DNA of 64,000 nt from Fen-1254 sp963769605 (GCA_963769605.1 CAVYML010000001.1:434001-498000), one strand, 5' to 3'. Positions 24,992 through 34,755 are shown, counted from the stretch's first letter. Numbers and translations are program-made. The notes: generated from the sequence alone by a model not told the origin.

Positions 24992-26216
24992 ATCGAAAAT
25001 ACTCCAGGCGCTGGAGAATGAGCATACGACAGTGTCATTCGACGACCCGCTCGAAAGCGAGATGATTCTCAATATGGGTCCGCAGCACCCGGCTACGCAC
25101 GGTGTCCTGCGGCTGCTCATTAAGCTCGACGGTGAAACGGTCCTTGCTGCGGTCCCCGAGTTAGGATATTTACACCGCGGTTACGAAAAACTTGCAGAAC
25201 ATTGCAGCTACCACGAATTTATTCCCCACACCGACCGGCTGGATTATATCTCTCCCATGTCGAATAATACCGCCTATGTGCTTGCGGTGGAGAAACTGCT
25301 CGGCATTGAAGCGCCTCCGCGCGCACAATATATTCGTACTTTGGTATCGGAGCTCGCCAGAATTTCATCGCATCTGATGTTTGCCGGATCGCTGGCCATG
25401 GATGTCGGCGCGTTGACGGTATGGATGTGGACGTTTCGCGAACGGGAAAAATTATACGATATTTTCGAAGCGGTTGCCGGAGCCAGATTTACAACGAGCT
25501 ATACGCGCATTGGAGGAGTTGCACAGGATCTTTCACCCGAAGCAATGAACATGATACGCAAATTCATTGAAGAATTTCCGGCAAATCTCGGCGAGTCCGA
25601 ACATTTGCTGAATACGAACAGCATTTTTATTGGGAGGACGGATGGAATTGGAACAATTTCGCTTGAGAAGGCGATCGATCTCGGTGTTACGGGTCCTTCG
25701 CTTCGGGCATGTGGTTTTGGGCACGACCTGCGCCGGGCGAATCCGTATCTTGTCTACAAGGCACTCGATTTTGATGTTCCTGTTTACGAGGGAGGAGATG
25801 TGCTGGCGCGCTATTATGTGCGCATGGCTGAAATGAAAGAAAGTACAAAGATTGTACGGCAGATTCTGGATAAAATACCCGCCGGAGAAATTTATCCCGA
25901 CAGGCCTAAAAAAGTATTACCGCGCAAGCAGCAGGTTTATTCCAAGATGGAAGAACTGATACATGATTTTATGCTTATCAATTTCGGCGTCGAACCGCCG
26001 TCCGGAGAAGTGTATCATGCGGTCGAATCGCCAAAAGGCGAGCTCGGATTTTATATCAACAGCAGAGGGGAAGGCTGCCCCTGGCGCTTGAAAATTCGAT
26101 CCCCTTCCATGGTCAACCTGCAAGCTCTCGGCGTTATGGCAAAAGGAGCGATGATCTCCGATGTCGTAGCAATTATCGGCAGCATCGATCCGATTATGGG
26201 AGAAGCGGATAAATAA
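24951..26216 (+). CDS. nuoD: NADH-quinone oxidoreductase subunit D
   Basis: The 421 residues contain the 49-kDa subunit motifs MGPQHPATHGVLR, LHRGYEKL, DRLDYISPM and the C-terminal SIDPIMGEADK. It forms the quinone pocket with NuoB. A second in-frame ATG lies at 24960, and either start could be used. Unlike the other nuo junctions, its stop is followed by a 254-base repeat-rich spacer before nuoE. Confidence 0.95.
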   Translation: MKNMEQTTGQTGRKSKILQALENEHTTVSFDDPLESEMILNMGPQHPATHGVLRLLIKLDGETVLAAVPELGYLHRGYEKLAEHCSYHEFIPHTDRLDYISPMSNNTAYVLAVEKLLGIEAPPRAQYIRTLVSELARISSHLMFAGSLAMDVGALTVWMWTFREREKLYDIFEAVAGARFTTSYTRIGGVAQDLSPEAMNMIRKFIEEFPANLGESEHLLNTNSIFIGRTDGIGTISLEKAIDLGVTGPSLRACGFGHDLRRANPYLVYKALDFDVPVYEGGDVLARYYVRMAEMKESTKIVRQILDKIPAGEIYPDRPKKVLPRKQQVYSKMEELIHDFMLINFGVEPPSGEVYHAVESPKGELGFYINSRGEGCPWRLKIRSPSMVNLQALGVMAKGAMISDVVAIIGSIDPIMGEADK

Positions 26217-26470
26217 ATACAGAATTAAGAAGACAGAATGAAAGAACAGTTGTTTGGTTTATCGGTTGATCGGTTCGTCGGTTAATCAGTTAGAAGAGAA
26301 CCAGAAACAATATAACCAAATAACTAAGCAACTATATAACAATGAAACCAGACAACCGTTCAACAGCAGCACCGCAGCACTGCAGCACTGCAGCACAGCA
26401 ACACGGCAGGCAATTGAATGACAGCAATTAACTAAGAACCACGAACCACGAACTAAGAACTATTTTAAAT
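26217..26470 (+). repeat. Composite short-repeat spacer between nuoD and nuoE
   Basis: Starting at the nuoD stop codon the spacer is a patchwork of short-period tracts. CAGAATTAAGAAGACAGAA comes first, then TCGGTTNA-type units (about 26260-26293). A CAGCACTG block (about 26367-26400) follows, and the tract ends with CACGAAC/TAAGAAC heptamers (about 26432-26461) just before nuoE. The heptamers match those at 41.7 kb. No gene is present. Confidence 0.8.
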
Positions 26471-26935
26471 ATGCTCAACGACACCAACATAAAGAAAGTC
26501 AATGAATTGAGGAATCGGTATCCGACCGCGCAGGCATTGGTGCTGCCGGTGCTCTGGATTGTTCAGGAGCAGGAAGGATATATTTCCGAAGATTCCATGA
26601 AATATGTCGCTACACTGCTGGGTCTGCCCTTCGGCCATATTCTCGGAGTCGTTACCTTCTATACGATGCTGCATTCGGAACCAGCCGGAAAGCATCATAT
26701 CGAAGTTTGTACGAATCTTTCCTGCATGCTGCGCGGTTCGGGAAAAATTCTCGAGCATCTTGAGAAAAAACTCGGCATCAAAGCAGGAGAGGTTTCTCCG
26801 GATAAACGATGGAGCCTTTCGGAAGCGGAATGCATGGGTTCGTGCGGTACCGCTCCAATGATCGCTGTCGGCGATGAATATTGCGAGAATCTAACGATAG
26901 CAAAAATCGATGCACTTCTAGAAAAATTCAAATGA
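26471..26935 (+). CDS. nuoE: NADH-quinone oxidoreductase subunit E
   Basis: The 154 residues have the 24-kDa thioredoxin-like fold with four [2Fe-2S] ligands, C80, C85, C121 and C125 (CTNLSC and CMGSC). It sits in the NADH dehydrogenase module with NuoF. The same NuoEF pair also serves other NADH-linked enzymes, so after the repeat spacer it could belong to a different module. It overlaps nuoF by four bases. Confidence 0.95.
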   Translation: MLNDTNIKKVNELRNRYPTAQALVLPVLWIVQEQEGYISEDSMKYVATLLGLPFGHILGVVTFYTMLHSEPAGKHHIEVCTNLSCMLRGSGKILEHLEKKLGIKAGEVSPDKRWSLSEAECMGSCGTAPMIAVGDEYCENLTIAKIDALLEKFK

Positions 26936-28242
26936 TTATTCAGCCTTCAGATATCGAAAAAACTACGGCATGGAAGAATGTTATTCTTCCTCCCATCGAA
27001 GATCTGCAGAAGATCGGTGTGTATCGTGCGAATGGCGGATATGAAGCCTTAAAAAAAGCTCTTGCGATGAAGCCGGAAGAAGTGATCGATGACGTAAAAA
27101 AATCCGGATTGCGGGGACGCGGAGGCGCATGTTTCCCAACCGGTCTGAAATGGTCGTTCATGCCGAAGCAGACGGCGAAGCCGAAATATCTTTGTGTTAA
27201 CGGAGACGAATCGGAACCGGGGACGTTTAAGGACAGACAAATTTTCGAATACAACCCGCATCTCTTAATTGAAGGTACGCTCATCGCATGCTATGCCATG
27301 GGTATAAGCGCCGCCTATATTTATATTCGCGGTGAATATAATAAATGGATTCGGATGATGCAGCGAGCGCTCGATGACGCCTATGCTGCGGGATATGCCG
27401 GTGCGGATATTGCCGGAAGCGGATTCTCCACAAATATTTATATTCACCGCGGCGCAGGAGCATATATCTGCGGAGAAGAATCCGCACTGATGAATTCAAT
27501 CGAAGGGCAGCGTGGCTATCCGCGCATTAAACCGCCTTTTCCCGCGCAAGCCGGATTGTGGGGCTGCCCGACAACAATTAACAATGTGGAGACGATTGCA
27601 AATATTCCTGTCATACTTAAAAACGGCTGGGAGTGGTACAGCAGAATTGGCGTGTCGAAGCATCCGGGACCCATGCTTGTCGGTGTCAGCGGGTATGTTA
27701 ATAATCCGGGGATTTTCGAAATGCCGACCGGAGAACCGTTGCTCGAAATTATTTATAAATGGGCGGGAGGCATTCCGGGCAATAAAGCGCTTAAAGCTGT
27801 TATACCGGGCGGATCGTCCACGATGATTCTTCGCGGCGACCGGCTTGAAGGAGTCCGGATGGATGCCGATTCTCTCAAAGCGGCAGGTTCATCTGTCGGT
27901 ACGGCCGGTATGATTGTTATGGATGAGGATACGGATTTGATCGGTGTTCTTTCACGCATTGTAAAATTCTATTATCACGAGTCCTGCGGACAATGCACAC
28001 CGTGCCGGGAAGGCACAGGCTGGATGTTTAAAATCCTGAAACGATTCGAACAGAACCGTGCGAATGCGGAAGATATTGATTTGCTGATGGATATAGCGAA
28101 CAATATAGAAGGGAACACTATCTGTGCATTGGGAGATGCCGCTGCCTGGCCGGTGCAGTCGATGATCCGGCAATTCAGGGATGAATTCGAAAAACGAGTA
28201 AATAGAACACTCGTCTTCACGGTACCTTTGGTAGCAGACTAA
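26932..28242 (+). CDS. nuoF: NADH-quinone oxidoreductase subunit F
   Basis: From the ATG at 26932, overlapping the nuoE stop, the product is 436 residues. It contains the FMN/NADH site (GLRGRGGACFPTGLKW, VNGDESEPGTFKDR), GAGAYICGEESAL, and the N3 cluster ligands SCGQCTPCREGT with a further Cys in NTICALGD. It oxidises NADH. No nuoG follows; the next gene is a sigma factor 430 bases downstream. Confidence 0.96.
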   Translation: MIIQPSDIEKTTAWKNVILPPIEDLQKIGVYRANGGYEALKKALAMKPEEVIDDVKKSGLRGRGGACFPTGLKWSFMPKQTAKPKYLCVNGDESEPGTFKDRQIFEYNPHLLIEGTLIACYAMGISAAYIYIRGEYNKWIRMMQRALDDAYAAGYAGADIAGSGFSTNIYIHRGAGAYICGEESALMNSIEGQRGYPRIKPPFPAQAGLWGCPTTINNVETIANIPVILKNGWEWYSRIGVSKHPGPMLVGVSGYVNNPGIFEMPTGEPLLEIIYKWAGGIPGNKALKAVIPGGSSTMILRGDRLEGVRMDADSLKAAGSSVGTAGMIVMDEDTDLIGVLSRIVKFYYHESCGQCTPCREGTGWMFKILKRFEQNRANAEDIDLLMDIANNIEGNTICALGDAAAWPVQSMIRQFRDEFEKRVNRTLVFTVPLVAD

Positions 28243-28669
28243 CCGTTAATCCTCAATACCATTAAAAACATTTATTTGTATTTACAAGCATTTTCTTGAT
28301 GTTTATGATCTTCCCTGTAGCCGCGGGCGGTGACCGCGGCGTGTATAAGCCAAATTCTTTATTTTGAAATTGTAAAATTTTCATAGAAGGGATTCTTTAA
28401 AAAAAGATCTTGTTCGTGTGTATCATTAAATTCTTGACTTTTCAAATGAAGTTCTTTTACCTAAATTCTGCGGAACTCTCAAGCCCGCATCCTCGTCAAA
28501 CATTCGATTATCGGAGATTCGTAAAGGCCATTGAAGAGAGGAAGAAGGAGAAAATACGGCTGTTTCATTTACTGAAAACGAATGGAAAGGCCGCGCACAA
28601 GCTGCTGCCATTGGTGTTCGGGCAGGAAGTTTTGTACATTCAGTTAAAAACTCCTATGCAGGAACTTTA
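28243..28669. other. Intergenic region with a TGTAGCCG hairpin
   Basis: Between nuoF and the sigma factor gene there is a short palindrome at 28320-28340: GCCGCGG and CCGCGGC around GCGGTGA, preceded by CTGTA so that the element begins TGTAGCCG, as in the larger element at 36283-36421. It has no T-run. A TTGACT followed by an AT-rich stretch near 28433-28470 could be the sigma gene promoter, with low certainty. Confidence 0.45.
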
Positions 28670-29263
28670 ATGGCACACGAGCCGAAAACCGTTCCGATTT
28701 CCGGAATGAGCGACGAAGAGCTCATCCTTCTGTTTCAGAAGGGAGAAGAACATGTCTATAAGATTTTGGTCGAGCGGTATCAGGAGAGGATACGTAATCT
28801 TTTATATTCGATTTTTCATGAACAGAATATTATCGAGGATCTTGCACAAGAGGTCTTTATTAAAGCATATCAAGCGCTGCCGCGTTTTAGATCGGAATCG
28901 TCATTCTACACATGGCTCTATCGCATTGCCGTTAACAAAGGACGGGATGAAATACGCCGCCGGAAACTGCGTCGGTTTTTTTCGCTTCAGACGCTCGATG
29001 AAGGAATCGACAACGAAATACAACTGAAAATGTCGGTTGCACCGGAAAATCGGGATGATCAGGAACTTATCGCACTTGGATTGAAAACGCTGCCTGAAAA
29101 ATTTCGAACTGCCGTTATTCTTAAGGATATAGACGGACTGCCGTATGATGAAATTGCACAAATCATGGAATGTGAGGTCGGGACCGTCAAATCGCGCATC
29201 TCTCGAGGACGATCGATGCTGCGCAAAGCTCTTGAACCACTCTTAAAGGAATCACGCCTATGA
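28670..29263 (+). CDS. RNA polymerase ECF sigma factor (RpoE-like)
   Basis: The 197 residues show sigma region 2 (YQERIRNLLYSIF, IIEDLAQEVFIKAYQALPRF, SSFYTWLYRIAVNKGRDEIRRRK) and region 4 (LPEKFRTAVILKDIDGLPYDEIAQIMECEVGTVKSRISRGR). It directs polymerase to envelope-stress-type promoters. It overlaps its presumed anti-sigma partner by four bases, the usual mark of a co-regulated pair. Confidence 0.93.
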   Translation: MAHEPKTVPISGMSDEELILLFQKGEEHVYKILVERYQERIRNLLYSIFHEQNIIEDLAQEVFIKAYQALPRFRSESSFYTWLYRIAVNKGRDEIRRRKLRRFFSLQTLDEGIDNEIQLKMSVAPENRDDQELIALGLKTLPEKFRTAVILKDIDGLPYDEIAQIMECEVGTVKSRISRGRSMLRKALEPLLKESRL

Positions 29264-30534
29264 ATCTATTGTCACCATCTGAACTTTCTGACATGCTGTC
29301 AAACTATATCGACGGATCTCTTTCTGCGGCAGAGAAACAAGAATTTGAAATATATATCCATGACCATCCGTCGGTGAGGGAAGAACTGGCCCAGCTTGAG
29401 TTTTTAAAACACCTGCTCACGAAGAAAAAACCGATCGAGCCAAATATCGCTTTTTGGACGCGGCTTTCCTTGAAAATAGAGGATCAGAAAAAAGAAGCAT
29501 CGAACCTTTTGCCGTTTCCAAGAAAATATGCTGCTGCATTCTTTACGCTCGCATCTGCCGCGCTTGTCATGGTCGGCATTGTAGGTATTCAAAAACGTGC
29601 GATGATCTACGATTTTATTACAAGAAAATCACAAACGGTGCAGGTTGCATATGAAACAAATATTCTTAAGAACAGACTGCTTCCGTTTTTTTCTTCTGTA
29701 AATAAGGACCAGGCGCTGCAATTCTCACTCTTCGGTACATTGGCCTTGGATGAGAAAAATGAGACAACTCTGCACGTAGACGGGAATACACAAAAAGGAT
29801 ATCATATCGAAGTTAGAAAAACTGTGTCCCCAAAACCGAGGAATATTACATACCGGCAATTCGTTAACGCAATAAAGCCGACAGAAGAACAGACTCGCGT
29901 TCTCAACAGTCTGTTGGAACTTGCAGGCAGGCGTATTGGATCCTCAATTCTGGTCGGTGAGAATAGCGCTTTCGCCGTCGATCCATCGCTGCCGAAATTG
30001 AATCGTGTTATGGTCACCAGCATTGCGGCAAATCTCGAACCGACGCAGCGCGTTCAGATGGAACGCCTTATGGCGAATAACGAAGCTCCGTATGTTATAT
30101 CCGGCAGCAGCTCATTGGCGCGAATTAAGCCGGAACATATTTTCAAGCATTTTGCCAATGCTGAGGCCGGTCGAAAATTTATCGTCATCACTTCTGATAC
30201 AACGCTGTATTCGGAAGTCGCAGTCAATATCGACAGCCTGCAGCAAGTTCTCCCGCTCGATATCATGGCTCTACAGATGCTCCGGAACAGGATGATAAAG
30301 AATTTCTTTATACGGCAGGCCCGTCCCCAACAGCGCTACAGCGCAGCCGGAGAAGTGACTCAGATCAATGAAGATTCCGGCGGTATCAGCGTAGAAGTTA
30401 AAGGACAGAACGAGAGTCCGGGTACACTGGAAGCGTTTCCCGTCTATGCCACTCCGAGGCTTCGAAAATCGCTGCCGCAGCCGAAAGCCGAGAGACTTGA
30501 AATTCATACAGGAGACGAGATAGAGACGAAATAA
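29260..30534 (+). CDS. Membrane anti-sigma factor with large periplasmic domain
   Basis: The 424 residues begin with a helical segment (SDMLSNYIDGSLSAAEKQEFEIYI) typical of anti-sigma N-termini but without the HxxxCxxC zinc motif. One membrane helix at about 89-110 (AAAFFTLASAALVMVGIVGI) follows, then about 310 residues presumed periplasmic. The position directly after the ECF gene with an ATGA overlap supports the role. The large outer domain, of no family I recognise, would be the sensing part. Confidence 0.75.
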   Translation: MNLLSPSELSDMLSNYIDGSLSAAEKQEFEIYIHDHPSVREELAQLEFLKHLLTKKKPIEPNIAFWTRLSLKIEDQKKEASNLLPFPRKYAAAFFTLASAALVMVGIVGIQKRAMIYDFITRKSQTVQVAYETNILKNRLLPFFSSVNKDQALQFSLFGTLALDEKNETTLHVDGNTQKGYHIEVRKTVSPKPRNITYRQFVNAIKPTEEQTRVLNSLLELAGRRIGSSILVGENSAFAVDPSLPKLNRVMVTSIAANLEPTQRVQMERLMANNEAPYVISGSSSLARIKPEHIFKHFANAEAGRKFIVITSDTTLYSEVAVNIDSLQQVLPLDIMALQMLRNRMIKNFFIRQARPQQRYSAAGEVTQINEDSGGISVEVKGQNESPGTLEAFPVYATPRLRKSLPQPKAERLEIHTGDEIETK

Positions 30535-30567
30535 ATTCGTACCGGGATAATTCTGAAATAGCTCCAT

Positions 30568-30616
30568 AAAAGCCCAAACATACGTTTCTAACGAAACTGT
30601 GTCTTGGGCTTTTTTC
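30568..30616 (+). terminator. Terminator after the sigma/anti-sigma pair
   Basis: AAAAGCCCAA (30568-30577) pairs with TTGGGCTTTT (30604-30613), with an inner GTTTC/GAAAC stem, followed by a run of T. Confidence 0.88.
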
Positions 30617-30694
30617 TTGCATATAGGGGGAGCTTTTGCTACATTTATAAATCTATTCATCAGTATTCAACTGGACAAAGAGAAGGAAATTGGT

Positions 30695-32065
30695 ATGAAA
30701 CAGAATCTCATCATGGCTGCAATCTGCTTGTGCCTAACGGCGTTGCTTTTTATGGGCTTTGAGTGCAATGCCAACGATTATAGCATAGCTCAACAATATG
30801 TGAACAAGAAAGAAAATGATAAGGCTTTGCCTTTGCTGGAAAAAGAAACGAAAAATAACCCGACAAACGCCGACGCATGGTATTTACTAGGCCGTCTTCG
30901 CGGAGACAAGGGCGATTATGCCGGTATGAATGCAGATTTCGACAGCACATTGAAGTATTCAAAGGTCCATGAGGGCGATATCAAGATTGTCCGATATGCA
31001 TTTTGGGGAATACACTTGAATGCCGGTGCAGCTTATTTACGCCGTGCGAACAGCGATTCAACTCAATATTACCGTCTTGCTATCGATGAATTTTTCCGTG
31101 CCTTGGCGGCAAAACCGGACACCGCTTTTACGTACGAATTTCTCTCTTCTGCATATTACAGCAAAGGCGACATTGACAGCGCGCTTATGATGTTCATCAT
31201 ACCATGGACGAAGTTCCAGGACGCAGAGCTGTATAAACAAGCCGGGAAAATTTATTTGAACCGCGGAATAGACAAGAAAAACAAATTCGATACGGTAAAT
31301 GCAGAGCTTCTGAGTATCCAAAAGGTTCTCGTTAAAGCGGCAAAAAAAACAACCAGAGATGAAATTGTGCAGGTGCTGGGAATTGCCGATGCAATGAAGA
31401 AAGATAAAAAGACCAAGAAAGAAGAATGGATTTATAATAAATATGATTTGATTGTAACGATCGATAAAGACAACGCGATAGTAACAAAACCGTACCATCT
31501 TCCTATTGATTCCACATTCTATCACGCTGCCGTTCTGGATTTCGATAAAGCAGTAGAAATTTTCGAAACGATAAAAGCGAAGGATCCAAAGAATAACGAA
31601 AATCTCAACCTGTTGCTTCAGGCATATGTCTTTGCCGATCGTATGGACGAAGCTACGAAAACCTTCAAGCTGGCTGTTGAGAACGATCCGGGAAATAAGA
31701 TAAACCATTACATCCTTGGCATTCTCTACAAAACGATTAACGACTATACATCGGCTGTGGCGGAATTTGAAACGGCATTGAAAATCGATCCGGCCTTCGG
31801 TGATGTAATTTATGAACTCGGTGCGACATATTACAATTGGGGAGTCGACCTGCATAGGAAATCTCAGGATGCCAAAGAGGGAGAAACATTCGATTATAAA
31901 TCTAAATTCCAGAGCGCTTTGCCATATATTGAAAAGATGACGGAATTGAAACCAAAAGAGGCGGCAATCTGGCAAACATTGGGGACGATCTATTTGCAGC
32001 TCGGTCAATCCGAAAAAGCACAAAAAGCTCTGGATCAGGTTGATACTATCCGGAACGGAAAGTAA
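30695..32065 (+). CDS. Exported tetratricopeptide-repeat protein
   Basis: From the ATG at 30695, preceded by AGAAGGAA, the product is 456 residues. It has a signal peptide (LIMAAICLCLTALLFMGFEC), possibly a lipoprotein form although the residue before Cys is Glu. TPR units follow at the N-terminal side (KALPLLEKETKNNPTNADAWYLLGRLRG) and a longer array near the C-terminus (KINHYILGILYKTINDYTSAVAEFETALKIDP). It is probably a periplasmic scaffold. The function is unknown. A DUF3467 gene follows after six bases. Confidence 0.82.
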   Translation: MKQNLIMAAICLCLTALLFMGFECNANDYSIAQQYVNKKENDKALPLLEKETKNNPTNADAWYLLGRLRGDKGDYAGMNADFDSTLKYSKVHEGDIKIVRYAFWGIHLNAGAAYLRRANSDSTQYYRLAIDEFFRALAAKPDTAFTYEFLSSAYYSKGDIDSALMMFIIPWTKFQDAELYKQAGKIYLNRGIDKKNKFDTVNAELLSIQKVLVKAAKKTTRDEIVQVLGIADAMKKDKKTKKEEWIYNKYDLIVTIDKDNAIVTKPYHLPIDSTFYHAAVLDFDKAVEIFETIKAKDPKNNENLNLLLQAYVFADRMDEATKTFKLAVENDPGNKINHYILGILYKTINDYTSAVAEFETALKIDPAFGDVIYELGATYYNWGVDLHRKSQDAKEGETFDYKSKFQSALPYIEKMTELKPKEAAIWQTLGTIYLQLGQSEKAQKALDQVDTIRNGK

Positions 32066-32071
32066 GGGCGT

Positions 32072-32398
32072 ATGAGCGAACATGTTCAACAGCAGCAGAT
32101 TAACATCGAACTAGGCGAGAAAGAGGCAGAGGGAATTTATTCCAACCTCGCAATCATTACACATTCCCCTGCAGAATTCGTCATCGATTTTACGCGTATT
32201 CTTCCGGGTATTCCGAAAGCAAAAGTGCATGCTCGAATCGTTATGACGCCCCAGCATGCAAAGATGCTGCTTCACGCGCTGAACGATAATATCGATAAAT
32301 ACGAAAAAAAGTTCGGCGAGATTAAGATCGCCGGCGATATACCGAACGGTTCGTTCTTCGGCATTCAGGCCGCTTCAAAAGAAGAAAAAATCCATTAG
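32072..32398 (+). CDS. DUF3467 family protein
   Basis: The 108 residues fit the DUF3467 pattern: YSNLAIITHSPAEFVIDFTRILPG, then ARIVMTPQHAKMLLHALNDNI and YEKKFGEI. These small cytoplasmic proteins occur widely in Bacteroidota and other bacteria and have no established function. It forms an operon with the TPR gene and ends at a strong terminator. Confidence 0.88.
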   Translation: MSEHVQQQQINIELGEKEAEGIYSNLAIITHSPAEFVIDFTRILPGIPKAKVHARIVMTPQHAKMLLHALNDNIDKYEKKFGEIKIAGDIPNGSFFGIQAASKEEKIH

Positions 32399-32423
32399 AA
32401 CGAAAAGAGTAAAATCAGAAATA

Positions 32424-32460
32424 AAACCGGTATAAACGTCTCGTTTATACCGGTTTATCT
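32424..32460 (+). terminator. Perfect 15-bp hairpin terminator
   Basis: AAACCGGTATAAACG (32424-32438) pairs base for base with 32442-32456 across a TCT loop. Only a weak T-rich tail (ATCTTTA) follows, so it may also act as an mRNA 3'-end stabiliser. Confidence 0.75.
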
Positions 32461-32579
32461 TTACGTGAGCGGGAACACAAAGAGGGGAAACGAGTGTTGT
32501 ACATTATTGACAATCGAATACGTGCTAAGTATATTGTTCTAACAATAGTTCCCTTTCTCAAGTTACGCGAAGGAGTTAT

Positions 32580-34745
32580 ATGAAACACACCACTTTGTTT
32601 CTTGCAAAAACAGCTTTTACCGGGATTCTCCTTTGCACCCTTGTTTTTCTTTCCTTGAATTGCATCGAAAAACCGCTTGCTCCGGTCTTGGCTGCATCGA
32701 CAGTTTCCATTGGTTCCATACCTCTTGTGGATGTTACGGAATATTTCAGCGAGTATGAACAGAAATCGGCTCCGAATTTTCTTGTCGTAAACGGCACAGT
32801 CGGTATGTATGATTATGTGAATACTCAATCTACGGCAAAGCAGAGCATCACGCTGCCGACGATGGTTGCTACCGATACGAGCATGCAGGTTCAGGTAGGC
32901 AGCTTTTCAGTAGGATCGATATCCAGTTCAGTCTCAGTTGCAGCGAGTGATATCAATTCTTCTCTAAGCGGGAGTATCCCCCTTTTACTTCCGGTATCTT
33001 TTACCATCACTTCTCAGCCGTTAGGCGATTCTACGACTCTCCGATACGTTCAATTGTCGGAGACGGCAAGCAATACCTTATCGCTGACAATCGCGAATAA
33101 TTTGCCGATTCCAATTGCTTTTACTCAGCCGATTCTGTTCAGAAACAACTGGCCGTCCCCGCTGGATACGAGTTGGGTGGCGAGTTTTTCAATTCCGGAT
33201 ACGCTGGCATTCGGTGCATCAAAAACATACACAACATCCATAGCAGGCAAAAGAATGTGGGGATTACTCCAAACAGATCCGATACAGATTTACACTCCGG
33301 GAGGGACTTCTCTATCGTTTAATTCTACTTCTAATCTTGCACTGACTCTGACATCAGGACCTTTGACGGCCGACAGCGCAGCGGCCTTCATACCGAGCCT
33401 GACGGTTTATAATAAAAATAATGCAGACTGGGTCATTGATGATTCCACAATCTTAAGCAGTGCTGCATTCGATGCCGGTGCATTTAATCTGCAATTTGTC
33501 AATAATCTCGGTGTCGACGTCGGAGTCAATCTCACGGTGAATGAACTGATTAATACCTTAACGGGTAAAAGTTATTCGATCGACACAATATTACCGACTA
33601 AAACGACGACGACACTGCCGATGATAAATATGAGCCAGTACCATGTAAGCGGCGGAAATGAAATAAACGGTACCTCCTACGGCACAAAATTGACATATTC
33701 AGGTACTGTTAAGACGCTTTCATCGACAACCAACGATAAGCAAACTGTCAGGAAATCGGATTATATCAGCGCTGCGATTATACCCGATGCTCCGTTTGTG
33801 ATAAAATCGTTGACCGGCAGAATCCGGACTACCATACTTAATATCGATCAGCGGTTTGCGTCGAATATTAACGTTAATCAGTTGAAAGGTTTTTCGGGAT
33901 CGATTGCATTGGACAGCATCTCACTCTTAGCAAGCTTGCCGCTGGGAGGTAACGACGGATGCACGGCCGATTATGTTATTAAGATTACAGAAAAAAATAC
34001 CAAACATAATCGTATCGACACATTGCTCATATCATCCTATTCAGGATCTCCACGCATCATACCCGGCATTGCCACACAAATACAGATTCAAAGCGTCAAC
34101 GATACCGCTTTCTTCAATTCATTGATGCGTTTTTTCCCCGATGTGCCGGATTCTTTTTATGTGCAGGGATATATAGTGATAGATCCGAACTTTACATCGC
34201 CTGCGGCTACTAATTCTACGATGCATGACACGAGCGGAGTTTACCCCTCATTCAATATAAATCTTCCTGTAAGGTTCCAGATCGGCAACAGCTCATACAC
34301 ACAAACTATGGCATTCGATAGTTCTCAGATTCCTACAAATTTTACGAAAAATGTTGTAAACGGATCGGCAGTATTTACTGTGATCAATAATATGCCGCTT
34401 CAAATGAGTATGAAGACGGCGTTTCTGCACTACAATCCGGCGACTCAGAAATGCGATACGCTTTTCTGGCTGCCGAAAACAGATACCATATCGAATGCGG
34501 TCGATTCAATGTATATCCTACCGGCTCCTGTAACATCTGCCGGATGGGCGAATGGCACTATGAAAACTACATCGACGGTAACTCTCAACAGCTCCGATAT
34601 GGCAAACTTCAACAAGACCGATTCAATCTATATTAGACTCTATAATCTTCAAACGACAAGAGGCCAAACAGTGCGAGTACTCGGAACGAATTACATTCGT
34701 ATTGTAGGGATCGCCAACCTCACTTATACTATAAAATCGAATTAG
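32580..34745 (+). CDS. Large exported protein, probable lipoprotein, unknown function
   Basis: The 721 residues open with a signal peptide ending LSLNC, a plausible Bacteroidota-type lipoprotein site. The mature part is Ser/Thr-rich and beta-rich throughout, with repeated patterns such as TVSIGSIPLVDVTEYF and LTIANNLPIPIAFTQPI that suggest a series of immunoglobulin-like or beta-sandwich modules. No catalytic motif is visible. It is followed after ten bases by an outer-membrane barrel gene, so the two may form a surface pair. An AAGGAG ribosome site precedes the ATG. Confidence 0.72.
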   Translation: MKHTTLFLAKTAFTGILLCTLVFLSLNCIEKPLAPVLAASTVSIGSIPLVDVTEYFSEYEQKSAPNFLVVNGTVGMYDYVNTQSTAKQSITLPTMVATDTSMQVQVGSFSVGSISSSVSVAASDINSSLSGSIPLLLPVSFTITSQPLGDSTTLRYVQLSETASNTLSLTIANNLPIPIAFTQPILFRNNWPSPLDTSWVASFSIPDTLAFGASKTYTTSIAGKRMWGLLQTDPIQIYTPGGTSLSFNSTSNLALTLTSGPLTADSAAAFIPSLTVYNKNNADWVIDDSTILSSAAFDAGAFNLQFVNNLGVDVGVNLTVNELINTLTGKSYSIDTILPTKTTTTLPMINMSQYHVSGGNEINGTSYGTKLTYSGTVKTLSSTTNDKQTVRKSDYISAAIIPDAPFVIKSLTGRIRTTILNIDQRFASNINVNQLKGFSGSIALDSISLLASLPLGGNDGCTADYVIKITEKNTKHNRIDTLLISSYSGSPRIIPGIATQIQIQSVNDTAFFNSLMRFFPDVPDSFYVQGYIVIDPNFTSPAATNSTMHDTSGVYPSFNINLPVRFQIGNSSYTQTMAFDSSQIPTNFTKNVVNGSAVFTVINNMPLQMSMKTAFLHYNPATQKCDTLFWLPKTDTISNAVDSMYILPAPVTSAGWANGTMKTTSTVTLNSSDMANFNKTDSIYIRLYNLQTTRGQTVRVLGTNYIRIVGIANLTYTIKSN

Positions 34746-34755
34746 GAGAACGGCC

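Noticed and set aside
28410..28670. Open frame of 86 codons just before the ECF sigma gene
   Set aside because: TTG start, no ribosome site and no recognisable content; the one-base overlap with the sigma ATG is not enough to call a gene.
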